Shown here: in pieces, positions 36,439 through 49,300 of the stretch | Position numbering within the stretch: the first letter of the stretch is position 1 | Layout of the letters: every line of letters starts with the position of its first letter | Source: Smittia aterrima | Taxonomy: Eukaryota > Arthropoda > Insecta > Diptera > Chironomidae | DNA length: 64,000 nucleotides | Assembly: GCA_033063855.1 (NCBI GenBank) | Contig: CP093829.1 | Location: forward strand, 1,250,243 to 1,314,242 | Direction: 5' to 3' | Made by a program: the position numbers and the translations under genes | Notes under the pieces: generated by a model | Databases searched by the model: none | Seen by the model: the letters and a program-made list of their open reading frames with translations, nothing else | What the model was told of the DNA's origin: nothing

Positions 36439-39400
36439 ATGAATCTCCTTCGAGTGTTTTTCTTGCTTGGTAGCTTAGCAATCATAGTGAGAGCCCAACG
36501 GCCTCTGAATACAACCACAAATGGAACGTCCGTGCTTACGGAACCGTTTTTCGTAAAGCCAACAAATGTTTTATCTAAACATCAGTATCCTGAACAGAGA
36601 GGCGGCGGCGGAGCTCACGATTCGCCTGGAATTCGTAATAAAGAACGCATGTCACCTCTAAACCCAAACTCTCACATAGACATCTTCGCTTCACCGATAA
36701 ATACTGGAGGAGGACAACAGACACCCCAACAAGTACCGCCGCCTAATCGTTTACATAAAGTTCAAAAGGCACGCGTGAGCAAATTTGCGCAAATTCGCGA
36801 TATGGTGAAAAGTTTAAACTCATCATCAAACAGCATTGATCATGGCGGTGCTGATCATGTGATTGGAAAGAAAGTGAGCAGCATACCGGCGAGACAAATC
36901 GATACCAGTCCCATGGATCATGGAAAAATTGAATCGCGACCGTCATCAAAAGGTGAAGCAATTCAGAAAATCAAGGACATGCAGCGAGCGCAAGAAAATC
37001 AACATACGCCTTCTCCTCCTTCCTACAACGATGACATCGACACTGACGAGAAGCTGGGAGTGAAGTGTTCGTTTGAGAAACAATGCGCTTGGACGTTTGA
37101 TTCAAATGTTACCGGTCCCAACTTTGAAGTGACAACTGGCGTGAGCCTCAAAGAATCGAACGTAACAGGTTTGTTGATTGATTTGCGATTGATGTAAACA
37201 TTTTCGTTTAAAATGTTTTTTTTTCTGAAATTAGGCGTCATGCCGGGACCTCAAGCTGATCATCTCAATAACGCCAATGGACATTTTCTACATCTACATT
37301 TGACACCTGATACCGGAACCCGCATCTTGAAATCTCCCGTGTTTAGTTCCTCGAGAGAACGTTGCTATCTTGAAGCGTTTCTACATCAAAGTTCAATGCT
37401 CAAAGGTTCAATACGAATTGTAATTGAGCCGGTGGCATCGAAAGAGAATTCTTGGGTTCCAGCCGAAATCATGGGCGACGACTTTCGAAAATGGAAGTTT
37501 CATACATTTGAGATTGATCGGTCAGTTTATTGAATTTATTTCTCATTTAAAATATTTTAAATATTTTTGTAAATATTTTCAGTGTTTCAAAAGATTTTCG
37601 AATTCTTTTCGAGATCGTGCCGAATAATTTAGGCGGCGCACTTCGTGGTCATGTCAGCATCGACAACTTAAAGATGAGAAACTGTTTTGCTGATTCACCA
37701 AGAAAAGAAACTTGCAGCACTTCGCAAATAAAGTGCAACGAGAGTCGAATTCCTGTCTGCATCGAAAATGCTCGCATTTGTGATTTGGTTGAAGATTGTG
37801 ATGAATCCGAAGATGAATTATTGAATTGCGGTAAGTTCTCAATTATTCACGAGTCTAATTGAAAATCTTTAATCTCATTTGCTTATTTCAGACAATGTTC
37901 CATTTGGAGGTCGATGCAACTTTGAGAACGGCTGGTGTGGTTGGCAAAATTCGGGTAAAGCGATTATGGAATGGTCAAGACACAGTGGCGCAACGCCAAC
38001 CGAGAAAACTGGACCAGAGTTCGATCACACTTACCAGCACACTAACAAGACTGGCTATTACATGTTCGTCAATATGAATCAACATTCAGAAGATCCCGAG
38101 AAGAAAGGACTTGTCGGCTTCGCAAGCAATGCCGTCATGAATTCTGTTGTCTTCAATCCGCCCCCGCCCTGTCATTCCAACTCAAGTTCGCCATATAAAA
38201 ACACTTGCATGGCGAGACTGTTTGTTCATCAATTTGGAATGAACGCCGGTAGTTTCAACATCTCAGTCGTTGAGCTAAAAGCAAAGGAAAACATCACAAC
38301 GACTCTCTGGTGGTCGTCAAAGAATATTGGCGATAAATGGCATCGCGTCGAAGTTGTGCTTCCCAACATAACGTCCAAGTACTTTATGCAGGTGGAGGCT
38401 CGTAAGGGAATGAGGATTTACAGCGACGTTGCTATTGACGACTTCTCGATGAGTCCTGAGTGCTTTGGGTTCAATATTCCACTTGAACATTTAGGAAATT
38501 ACAATTACTGGGATCCAAGAATTGGAATTTATAAAAAGCCGTTTGTTGACTTTGTTGATAAGAAATGTAAGTTTTTTGTCTCGATTTAAAATTAGCTTAG
38601 ATTTACATTTATTTTATTTAGTCTACGAGCTGACAACGTGTGGCGCTCGAGGAACTTTCGGCCCAACATCTGACGATTGTACAAAGTCTTACAACAACAC
38701 AGAAATCTTCAATCACGTTCGTGTTACCGAAAAAGCGCCATTCAAAGGCGTTCAAGTGTGGAAGGTCCCCAGCGAAGGATATTACACGTTAGTTGATCAG
38801 AAAAATTTATCCAAGTCTCAGGTTTTAATAAATTTCCTCTCTGTCTTTCAGAATAATCGCAAAAGGAGCTGGAGGAGGTCTCGGTTCAGGTGGCGTCTCA
38901 TCTTCTCGCGGAGCTATCGTTAGCTCAGTCATTGAACTTCATAAAGACGAAGAGATTCATATTCTCGTTGGCCAAAGCGGTGAACATGCTTGCATAAAGT
39001 CAATGGGACTTCCAGATGAGTCGTGCGCTTCTTCAAATAAAAAATACTCTGAGGTTTCACCTCTTCGAAGTGTTGCAGAAATTTACATTGAAAACGGAGC
39101 TGGAGGCGGCGGAGGAGCTTCTTACGTCTTCCTCGTAAGTTTTCTTATCAAAATCTGTGAACTTTGAACTAAAACTTTTCTTCTCTTTGATAGCTTAACC
39201 AAGTCAATAAAGCAGTTCCATTGATTGTTGCTGGAGGCGGAGGTGGACTTGGCATCGGTCGCTACTTAGATGATGACATTCAGCAAGCTCGTGGGATTAT
39301 CAGTGATCAGCAAGAGATAAGTGGACAAGTTCTCTTCGATAACTTCGAAGTCCCGGCTGGACCTGGAGGAGGATGGAGAGGAAAGCCAGAGACAGCTCTA

Positions 39401-41974
39401 GGTATCCATGCTGGAGCAGCTTTGCTTGAAGGATCACGAGGCGGAACAGCTTGCTATGAAACACTAGGAAAGCATGGATTCGGAGGCTTTGGAGGTGGCG
39501 GGGGCGGTTGTGATACTGGAGGTTAGTATCAAATGAATGAACAAGCTCGTGTGACCTGATTAACTTTTAAATTTTAAGGCGGCGGAGGCGGTTACTCGGG
39601 AGGCAACATAATGTCAAATTTGACGAACGGAGAAGGCGGAACTTCGTACCTAGGCCTAACTAGAAGTATTAGTGAATTGTCGTTCGTTTATCCTGGTTCA
39701 AACAGCGGACATGGATCCGTCATTTTAATTCCTGCAATTGAGGGCTGCGGTTGTGATTATCGATGTGTGGCACTTGATGAGTACAGATCTCTGTGAGTAA
39801 AATCGACTCGACCAACTTCGATGAATAATTTTTGATGAATGTTTAACTAAACTTCTTTTCTCAATCCTTTCAGTGTTGCCTGTATTTGCCCAGAAGGATT
39901 GCGTTTGAAAGCGGATAACTTAACAGCATGTGAATGTAAGAGAGATCATTTGGAAGGTTTAAGATTTGTTTGACCAACTTTCTTTCTTTTAGTTATCGAG
40001 GAACATAGTTCACATGACGTATTGGTGTATCTTCTCATTGTAATAACCATCGTATTGGCTATATCTTTAATATTCTTATTTATGATGTTATGTAAGTATT
40101 AACAATCACAAACCAGAGCTGATTTGTAAATCAAAGGTTTCGTCTTTTAGATAACCGTTTCCAACGACGACGTCAAGCAGCGATGCGCTCTAAGATGCTT
40201 CACGAGCAAGACGTCCAATTGAGTCGATTGAGGGCGACAGCCGACGACTCAGCATTGACAAACTTTAATCCTAGTTATGGTTGTGAGGGAATTTTGAACG
40301 GAGGAAGTGTTGATGTCAAAAGCTTACCGCAAGTTGCACGTGAAAGCTTACGTCTTGTCAAGTAAATCTCATTGTTACTCTTTCATCCAACTTGAGTCAA
40401 ATCTCTTTCTTATTAGGGCACTGGGACAAGGAGCTTTTGGTGAAGTCTACCAAGGACTTTATCGTCACCGAGATGGGGATACAGTTGAGATGCCTGTTGC
40501 AGTCAAAACTCTTCCAGAATTGTCAACAGGCCAAGCAGAATCCGATTTTCTGATGGAAGCTGCCATCATGGCAAAGTTTAATCATCCAAACATCGTTCAT
40601 CTTATCGGCGTTTGCTTCGATCGTCATCCACGGTTTATCGTTCTTGAATTGCTGGCTGGTGGTGACTTGAAGAACTTCCTTCGAGAAGGCAGAAATAAAC
40701 CTGAACGTCCATCTCCGTTGACAATGAAAGATCTAATATTTTGTTCATTGGATGTGGCAAAAGGTTGTCGTTACATGGAGAGCAAACGATTCATTCATCG
40801 CGATATTGCAGCGAGAAATTGTCTGCTTAGCAGCAAAGGTCCTGGAAGAGTCGTGAAGATTGCTGACTTTGGAATGGCTCGAGATATCTACAGATCGGAT
40901 TATTACAGAAAAGGTGGCAAGGCGATGCTTCCAATCAAATGGATGCCACCAGAAGCTTTCCTCGATGGCATCTTCACATCGAAAACTGATGTTTGGAGCT
41001 TTGGAGTTTTACTCTGGGAAGTTTTCTCACTTGGTCTGATGCCATACACTGGTTTACCAAATCGAGATGTTATGCAACTCGTCACTGGTGGTGGTCGTTT
41101 AGGTAAGAACGAAGTAAATCTTTTTGTAATATTTTTCATTAAAAAATTTAAATTTCAGATGCTCCACCGGGTTGTCCAATGGCGATTTACCGAATCATGG
41201 CTGAATGCTGGAATCCAACGCCAGAGCAACGTCCGACGTTCTCAACATTGCTGGAACGATTGACAGCTTGCACTCAAGATCCTGAAATCATGAATTCGCC
41301 ACTGCCGAGCTTCTTCCGACCGCCATCGATGGAAAGAGACACAACAATCATGAGACCGTCTGGGAATGAAGATTTCTGCTTGCAAGTTCCAAACTCATCA
41401 GACTACTTGATACCTTTGCCGGATTCAAGAGCGATTGCAGAGCGTTTGCTTTCAGAAGCGACCGGCGTCACTATTCCTGATACAATGACGACTTATACGC
41501 TCACAAACTCTCACAAAATGCCGGAAACAAACTGCTGGGAAACATCGTTTTCAAAGCCAAAGCTTTGCAGTACCGACAGTTTGGAGGTAACTAATGGAAA
41601 ACTTGTTGATTGAGTTGTTTTATTAACGATACGATTTCCTTTCAAAGGATCGCTTAATCAGTCTGGATACGCCACATCAAACCCCAACAACAATTGAACC
41701 TCCACAGCCCTTCTGCAATTCTCCAATTCAAGGCTTGCCATCCAACAATAAGACGCACACAAATGCGATAACTCTCGATCCATCAGCGCTCAAACAAGGA
41801 TACGCAAATGTGAAAATGCATAATCCTTCAAACAATGAGAAAGTGGAAAATGACATGTCAAAGTACAATGGAAGTGTGAACAACAACAACAGCATCCCTA
41901 AGGACAAGAATGCGAATCAACAGCCGTTTTCGATACAAAATTACAGTGAGAATCATTCGGAAATTAGCTGCTAA
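36439..41974 (+). CDS. Alk: Anaplastic lymphoma kinase receptor tyrosine kinase
   Basis: Fourteen exons join without phase conflict into 1580 aa: 36439-37168, 37235-37520, 37583-37830, 37892-38566, 38622-38787, 38852-39134, 39194-39521, 39579-39792, 39874-39935, 39993-40091, 40151-40361, 40417-41102, 41159-41586, 41648-41974. Order: signal peptide (MNLLRVFFLLGSLAIIVRA); low-complexity stretch; MAM domain from about residue 210; LDL-receptor class A module (about 383-421, ending in CDESEDELLNC); second MAM (about 427-620); glycine-rich region (GGGGGLGIG, GGGGGCDTGG); Cys-rich membrane-proximal stretch; one TM helix (about 1006-1030); kinase domain. Kinase motifs: GQGAFGEV, VAVK (Lys about 1131), HRDIAARN, DFG, and YRKGGKAMLPIKWMPPEAF, the ALK/LTK activation-loop signature. 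NFNPSYG in the juxtamembrane part fits an NPxY PTB-binding site. The MAM-LDLa-MAM plan is ALK-specific. In flies Alk binds Jelly belly and signals through Ras/MAPK in visceral muscle and neurons (family knowledge). It appears intact. Confidence 0.97.
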
Positions 41975-42890
41975 ATATAATCCTCTCAACTTGCTACAGG
42001 TTAAGGATCCACAGACACACACAACACATACTTACACAAAGGGATTGTAATGAAAATACGTATGGAGACTGAATAGAAGAATTTTAAATCACGATTTAAG
42101 TAAGTTCTCTTTAAGAAAACGAAGTGAGACAGTGAAGAAACTTTAAAGTTTTATGACAAAGCATGACCGCTCAAATTTCCAGCATGTTAGTCGGTTTAGT
42201 GAACGCCATGTATTAAGAAATATATTTTTTATTAAACGTAGGAAGATTGACAAAAAAAGCTTTAATTACCCAGACAAAAAAGAGGAAAATATATTGATGT
42301 GAATTTAAAGTCCATAAATATGGTGAAGTGTATTAGAGATAATGAGGTTTAGTTAAGGCAGACACTCACATACTAAATAATAAATAAATAAATAAATATT
42401 ATCCTTCAGAATCTATGGTAATTGTTGATAGTGAAAGCTCTAACCCTTAAGTTTAAGAGAAATGAGAAGCAGATGCTTCTTCTTAAAAAATTATCTCGAA
42501 AGGAAGAAAATAACGTAATTCTGAGTGTTGAATATTGCATAACCGGAGAACATGAACTTCAATTATGAAAAACTGTGTAAAATCTTTGTCTTCGTTGAGA
42601 TAATTAAGAGATGGAAGACACGCTCTGTAAATAATTACGTTTAAACGGGTAAAATAACAAATTTAACTTTCGGCCTTAATTGATTTTCACTGTTTTTTAT
42701 TTGGAAAATCTTTTGTTGGCCTTACTTATCAGTGACGATGTTGAAACTGCCTGCCACAGGACAGATATGTCAAAGAACATGATTCATCACACTGCTCAAA
42801 TGATTTTGTTATTTTACTTTCGATTACGGTTACAAAATAAAATATGAGGATCTAGGATTTCCATGGAGATATTTGTAAATATTAAAATTC
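41975..42890. other. Alk 3' UTR and flank
   Basis: AT-rich downstream sequence. Overlapping AATAAATAAATAAATAAA hexamers at about 42375-42398 give a plausible Alk poly(A) site about 400 bases past the stop. Nothing else recognised. Confidence 0.5.
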
Positions 42891-42894
42891 ATAC

Positions 42895-43436
42895 CAGTGT
42901 GGATGGACTTGTTGCCAAATGTGCCACAAATGCCGATATCTGATGCTTCCTGGTACCCAAGCGCACTAGGGGCTCATGAGCGCTTGAGTACCAGCAAAGA
43001 CCTTTAATACAATTTTCATCCTAGTATTAAGAAGGTCAAGTAGGAAGAGTGAGTGAGAGACGAACACACATAAAAGCAGGAGTAGCTAATGTCACTGTTG
43101 AGATCTCTAACAAATAAAAATGAACATGAGTCATTAAATTGTTGCGGGTGGAAAGTTGCAACACTTCGTTTAGCGAGTATGCCATATTAGATAAACATCC
43201 GTGATAGCTTAGTTGGTAAGAGCAACTGACTATTTATCAGGAGGTCCTGGGTTCGAATCCTAGTGCGGGTAACAAATGTTTTATCGAAGTTTGGTATTGA
43301 AAGCAGAATAGAATGTTCCAAATTCACTCGATTCACTCGCTCCAATACTTCTTGGTGCCCATGCCCTGTTCGTCTAAGGGGGCTCAGGAGGGCTTGAGCA
43401 CCAGCAAAGAAGTCATTTATCGGCGCATCCACACTG
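42895..43436. mobile_element. 542-base non-autonomous TIR element (MITE-like) with tRNA-like core
   Basis: Ends are an 11-base perfect terminal inverted repeat, CAGTGTGGATG and CATCCACACTG, flanked by the direct repeat ATAC (42891-42894 and 43437-43440), a likely 4-base target duplication. Inside each end is an inverted GCCGATA, then a strong hairpin: 42950-42964 pairs with 42980-42994 (14 of 15), and 43352-43367 pairs with 43389-43404. The two hairpins are related to each other. Between them sits a tRNA-like sequence (43197-43271). No transposase is encoded. CAG...CTG ends suggest hAT-like chemistry, but hAT normally duplicates 8 bases; Chapaev-type elements duplicate 4. Superfamily not assigned. 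Confidence 0.7.
43197..43271 (+). pseudogene. tRNA-like sequence / Pol III promoter inside the TIR element
   Basis: A box TAGCTTAGTTGG and B box GGTTCGAATCC both fit the Pol III consensus exactly. D stem GCTT/GAGC, T stem CTGGG/CCTAG with loop TTCGAAT, and an acceptor stem ATCCGTG/TGCGGGT with several G-T pairs can form. There is one extra base before the A box. The anticodon stem has an A-G mismatch, and the loop CTATTTA would give anticodon ATT, which is unusual. A TTTT stop for Pol III follows within about 10 bases. More likely a tRNA-derived promoter than a working tRNA. Confidence 0.65.
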
Positions 43437-43440
43437 ATAC

Positions 43441-45405
43441 TTTAAATTTCCATCCAAGTTATACTTACAATGAGATTTTATATGAATTGTATATAATTTA
43501 CAGAAAAAGAGCGTTCCCAAAAACTTGTAACTTATATTTTGAAATTGTATTTCGTTCCAAGTTATTGGGAACGCTCTAAACGTAAAAGCAATTTTGTATT
43601 TCTAATGAAGTAAAAATACAAAAATTATGTTTTATATAAATTCTATTTTTTTTTTACAAAAATCAATAATTAAATCAAATATGAAATTTTTACTTTCCAT
43701 GCATCATAGTTTTTATTATTTCAATAAAAATTATTTAATAATTATAAACAATTCCATGGAAATCACGGCATCCTAAAATATGCAGGGTAACATAATTCGT
43801 TGTGCTCTTCCAGCGAAAAGAAATTAAATGAATTCTTGTGATGATGAGTTTTCCTGAAGTAAAATGTGACTTTGATTAGATTTAATCTGATTTGCTTGTT
43901 AAAACTCGTTTGAAAGCTGCAGAGAAGAAAATGTTTTATGGTTACAAGTGAAACTAAAAGTAAACACGATGTTAAATGATGATAAGAGATGATGAAAATA
44001 ATATTTCCATGTATTATTGAAATGTATTTCGTAACGAAAAAAAAAACAAAAAATCATTGTAAAAATTCTCAAATAACCCTTTAGACTTAAGAGTTTAAGC
44101 TAAAGACGAAACTAGAAATCAACAAACACCCACAAACACATTGAAGACATTTCGAAATTATTTTTAAATGAATCGCAATTTTTTCTTGACAACTGGAAGA
44201 AAACAAAAAACATCAACAACGAAGACATTTTTGAATTTTGTTGGCTTATTTTAGTTTAGTCTCAGAACATTAATGCCGAATGTAGAATTATATACATTAT
44301 TGAGTGTGATATGGCAAAAGATGAAAACTATTAATATGTGGAATATTAGTTGCTAAGAGTTGAGTCATCACACATATTTGAGAAACGCCAGACACTCAAA
44401 TGACATGAATTGCAAACTTTTTTATGTTCCACAAAAGCGTTTTATATCAGAAATCAGTTTGAGAACGACGATGAGTTGTCGTGGCTGATAGAAAAATGTG
44501 CAAGAAGAATAATGAGGAATGTGCAACATTGTTGAGAAGAGATTCAAATGTTTATTGTATTAAATACTCATAATAAAAATATATTTGTAAAATATTTCGA
44601 AATTTGTTTCTTTGAAAAGTGGAAAACTTTTTTCATCGGAAAATATTTTAACAGAAAAGTATTTTCCAATTTGAATTCGCCTCAACATTTTCCTGTGTCT
44701 TCGATGAAGACTTTTCTTTTTCTCTCGGCTTTCCACACAAAGCTGAACAAATTCTTTTTCATTTCTATTGCAGCTTTGAAGGAATTGACATGAAAATTGA
44801 CTACAAATTTAATATTTCAAGAAAGTATTTTAAAAGTTTCGTTGGTCGGTAGCAGCTGGAAAAGTTTCAACATTTTTTTATCCGCAGTTTAAAAACTCCA
44901 GGTTATCATCGAAACTTTGCTCGGAAGTAAAAGTTTTTTCATATTAAAAAGATGAGAAGTTATAATCTAAAAGCATGTTCTTACCGAATGTTTAATTCAT
45001 GAACTTTCTCCTCAGCTTGTAATAAATTTAATTAAAAATCTGAATTGGGAAAATATTGATTCAGGAGATAACATGAAGCTTAAGAGCTGTTAGAGCTTGA
45101 AAAACATTTTTTGGCACGTTATAATTGAAATGAAGGATGATGAGTCAAAAGCTTTAATGTTGTTGAGCTTATGGTGATTTTTCATCTCACACTGACCGGA
45201 GCTTTTGATTAGGATTAACAGAGATTCTACTCTTCATCACATTTGATCTCATGACTCATGTCATCAAGCTATTCATCAATTATTTCTCATGCATGTACAT
45301 ACTCATCTAATGAAAGCCCATCAGATTATCTTTGCTTTTAAATCTCGTACACTCGTCAAAATTAAATTCTTTGTTTCAAAAATTCATACAAAAAAAGCTT
45401 TCGAC
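43441..45405. other. 2 kb spacer, AT-rich
   Basis: Very AT-rich between the TIR element and the RING-CH gene, with A/T runs near 43650 and 44035. It may include the 5' UTR or promoter of the RING-CH gene at the right end. No conserved block seen. Confidence 0.45.
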
Positions 45406-46175
45406 ATGTCAGAAGTTCCTAAAGTTTTGAGTCGATTCTGTCGAATTTGTTTTTCATCGAGTACTGCTCTTATTCCAACACCTTGCAATTGTTCGGGTTC
45501 AGTTGGTTACGTTCACCTTCAATGCCTCAAGAGATGGATGAGAAACGTGAGGAATTTCGATACCTGCGAAATTTGTCATGAGAGATACAAGGGCCTGTCG
45601 CTTCGGTCTAAAAGGTAATTTTACGTTAAGCTTTGAGGCCGATAGGGAATGAGAAATTCAAATTTTCTTTGTTTTACTTTGTTGACATCTGTCATCTACA
45701 CAGAACTTTCAAGAAATTATTCATGGCATTCTTTGGTAGACCTTTCCACGCACTTTGCAAGTTCTCCTTCTATCTCGCCATCACCGTAGGGCTGAGATAT
45801 ATTTTAAGCTATAAGGTATTCAAAGCGCTTTCGAAACAAAGCTCTATTATCTATTGTTGTCTCCTAAAGCTACCTCAAGTCTTCGAGCTCATGAACTTAA
45901 ACACCGGTCTAAATGATGAAACAGCAACCTTCGCAATTTACAAAGTTCTTGTCGCAACGCCTTTCATAGCAGCTCAGTGTTTCTCGTCGAAGTGGACATT
46001 CGAAAGCTTGGGAACATTTATCACTTCGTTGTCGGCATGGTGGAAGTACAGTTGGCTCACAGGTCAAATGTCAGACGACGAGGTCGTCATTGGCTCGGAT
46101 GAACACAGCGGGACAGAATCAAACGACGACCTTCCAATCATGCACCTCAATCTTTCCCCAGTCGCACTAGAGTAG
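45406..46175 (+). CDS. RING-CH (MARCH-type) E3 ubiquitin ligase
   Basis: Two exons, 45406-45614 and 45704-46175, with an 89-base intron in phase 2, encode 226 aa. Residues 10-60 form a C4HC3 RING-CH finger: FCRICFSSS, then PCNCSGSVGYVHLQCLKRW, then CEICHERYKG. This is the MARCH-specific layout with Trp after the second Cys group. The remainder holds a hydrophobic segment (FYLAITVGLRYIL) and a second hydrophobic stretch (VLVATPFIAAQCF), fitting membrane insertion near the middle. The C-terminus is acidic and Ser-rich. MARCH enzymes ubiquitinate membrane proteins and control their trafficking (family knowledge). The start at MSEVPKVL is preferred over an in-frame ATG at 45289, because the finger usually sits near the N-terminus. 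AATAAA follows 138 bases after the stop. Which MARCH paralogue it is cannot be told. Confidence 0.88.
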
Positions 46176-46312
46176 AACGAAGCGAAAAGAAAAAAAGCTC
46201 ACGAAGAAGCGACAAAGAGAGGAGAAAACTAATAGCTAAAGGAAAATATGTTTTTATGATGCTCCGAATCACACCCGTGAGATTACAGCTTCATTGCGAT
46301 GGGAACATAGAA

Positions 46313-46318
46313 AATAAA
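46313..46318 (+). promoter_or_regulatory. Poly(A) signal AATAAA, RING-CH gene
   Basis: AATAAA 138 bases beyond the RING-CH stop on the same strand. Confidence 0.5.
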
Positions 46319-49300
46319 AAACAACAAAGCTCTCGTTGCTCATAAATCTAATTTGGTCTCAACCACGATACATAACAACGAAACCCCATTTTTTCGCTCC
46401 GAACAAAAAGAGCTCAGATTAAAATTTTAATTACTACAATTACTTATTGAAAAAAGGGTCTTGTCGAGGGAGAGCTTTGATAAAAGAGATTTCTGAGTAA
46501 GTCAGCAGAAATGAGTAATCCTCCTCTTGAATCCGGCGGAAGGATGATGAAGAAATGATGTAATGAGGACGATGTTTATTGAGACTTTATTTCTGTCGAC
46601 TGAGAACAAGATTTCTCCTTTTTCTAATGGAAATTGTTCGGAAATATCTCTTGCCTTAAGCTAATTGTCCATTTTGTCATCGCTTGCACCATCGTTCGCA
46701 GACCCACGTAATGTCGATTGAAACGTTTCTAATGATTGAGTGGATCAGTATTCTAATTATTCATTCAGACGTCTTTCGTAGGGAAAGACTGCATGGACTT
46801 GAATGGGAACAAATTTATCGAGAACAGCTTGAAAATTAATTGAAAATCTTGCTCATTCATCTGAAAAGCGTAATTAATTCAGATCTCTTTGCACAGATTC
46901 AGGAAAAGTGAACATTTTGCAGGAAATTTTATTTTGTTTGCCGATGATGATGACAAATGTTTAAGCTCCTGTCTTCATCTTCATGTTGAAATAGTCTTTA
47001 AATAAATAGAAATTAAGTCGGAAATGAAAAAGTTTATTGTAAAGTTTGTTCCTCTTCTTATTTTCTTGTGAAACTTTTCATCATTCACTTCACTGCAAGA
47101 GAGTTTTGTTTTGTCTCGTTTCGAAACAACGACATAACAAAGAAAGTCAGGGAAACGGTGTTTTCAAAATAAAGTTTTCATCATTCGTCGTCAAAAAAGA
47201 AAATGTTTCAAGAACATTAATCTTGCCATTTGTTATTTCTTTTTAATGAACCCACGGGAGGAAATGAGTAATCTTTAGTGATCGTGATCAGCAGCTAAGC
47301 TTTCTAAAGAACCGCCATGTCGCACATGATGTTTGACGCTTTTGTGTCGATGAAAACAAAACGGGTGAGAGAACGAGGAAACGACAAGCATGTCTTACTC
47401 AAACTTTATTACACTCACAGTGACAAACTTCTCTTTTCAAATGTCATAATAACGTTGCCTTTAATACAACAAGCGAGCTAAGAGAAAGAAGAAAAACCTC
47501 AACATTGTTGCTCACCGCATAGGAAAACATTTTCATTTCTCCTTTCGTTTCCATTCACGTTCATGTCATGTCACATAAAATCAATTAACTCTAAAGAGTA
47601 ATTACAGAAGCCTTTGCTTTTTACCTTTTTCTTTCTTTCTCCCAAACGATGGGCGAGTCGACAACGAAAAGGAAGGAAACCTGACCGTTAAAGACATAAA
47701 AAGCTGAAAACGTTGAATGGCCTTCCGAAAGCATTATGCATTTGAAGTTGAAATCTGACATTTCGAAATTTGATATTTGCTCGACTCTAATCTCAACGAA
47801 AGCAAACATAAATTTTACTTATCGCCATCAGTTTTTTCAGATCTGGGGAAACAAAATTGGAAAATCTCGAATTGGGCGATGAGGAAAAAATGAAAAATAT
47901 AAAAATGGTTTTCAATTTCAAGATTAAACATCGTATGAGTTTCCTTGAGTGCATTTCAAGCAATTTGGCGCCTGTCGAACAGGGAATAATTCATTTGCCA
48001 GTTAATGAAAGTTTCTATTTCGTTCCTCGTTCCGCAAGCTCGAGGCGACGACGTAGCAAATAAGAGCAGCTAGAGCGAGAATATGAATTTCATTTGTCAG
48101 CGCGAGCTTAAGGGCTGGCAAAATTGGAAAGGTGTACAGATGGATGCAAATTGTTTTTTATTATTCAAATTCATTGGGATCTGTAGAATTTTCTTTTTTA
48201 TTAAAATTGAAAGGTTTCTTCGTTTTTTCCTTTTCTTTCGAGTTTCATTCATTCATTTCCTTTGTCGCTGTGACCGAGTCTGTGGACTGAGAAGAGAACG
48301 GAAGGAACGAAAGGCTGAATTGTTCGAGCACAATTTCCCCAAAAACTTTTTCTTGTTCTTTATTTTCATCGAATAAACGAAAATGAATAAATTGAAATGG
48401 TTGACAATTTCTTATCTTTGTCATTCAAAATTTCTATGCTCGATTGATTTTGTTTGGCCGGAACTTTACTTTTCTCATTCTTTCGTCTGTGTCTGATCAA
48501 CAGTTAAATGTAAGAGATAAATCTGAAATGAAATTCGATACTTCTCTAATATTTTGATTGAAAAACTTTTCCTTCTCTCTCTCTCCATTTTCTTTCTTTC
48601 CTTCAATTCAAATCGAATGGAAAGTGATAGCGATAAAAATGTTGTATATGTAAATTTCTTATTTTCTCTTTCAGACTACCGATGATGCCTTACAATCATG
48701 TTGAATTGAATTCCCTCAGACGAGCAGCGTTTCAGGTTAAACGAGTTCATTTCTGTGAACGACTCAATATCTCTTTCGACGAGTTCGTTGTCGTTATCAC
48801 AGCTTCATTCTCATTTTTCCTCTCGGAGAGAGCGAAAAACATTTTCCCGCAGACGAGGAAAATTCTTTTTATCACATCGACCAGTTTGTCTTCAAACTCT
48901 GCTCGATACAGTCGGACTTTTTGAATTTTGGTGATGAAGTGTCGTTGAAGCCAAACCAAGTCAACACAAAAGTTCAAATTCAGCATGAACAGGATAATTT
49001 TTAGAATTTGAATTTTAATTATTCTCCGGTCGCGCTGTCGCTGATTGTTGAATAAAAATAAAAAAAAAGAGTTTTGCACCAAAGCGAGGAAAAGTTTTGC
49101 GGAATAATTGAATCCTAGTTGGTGATTGTTGAAATATAATTTGTGCAATATAATTGCTTGTGCAGAAAATGGAAAAAAAATTGTGAAAGAAAATTTATGA
49201 GTGGAAAAAAATGTAAGCGATGCAAATTTATGGAATATCAGTGGGAAACAGTGTTCAATCTCAAGTCGAGGATTACTCATTGAGAAAGCAATTGTCAAGA

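Noticed and set aside
43197..43271. Functional tRNA gene
   Set aside because: Extra base before the A box, mismatch in the anticodon stem, an unusual ATT anticodon, and its position inside a TIR element argue for a tRNA-derived promoter.
43187..43432. 81-codon minus-strand frame over the tRNA-like sequence
   Set aside because: It is the reverse translation of the tRNA-like core and a hairpin of the TIR element; no protein feature supports it.
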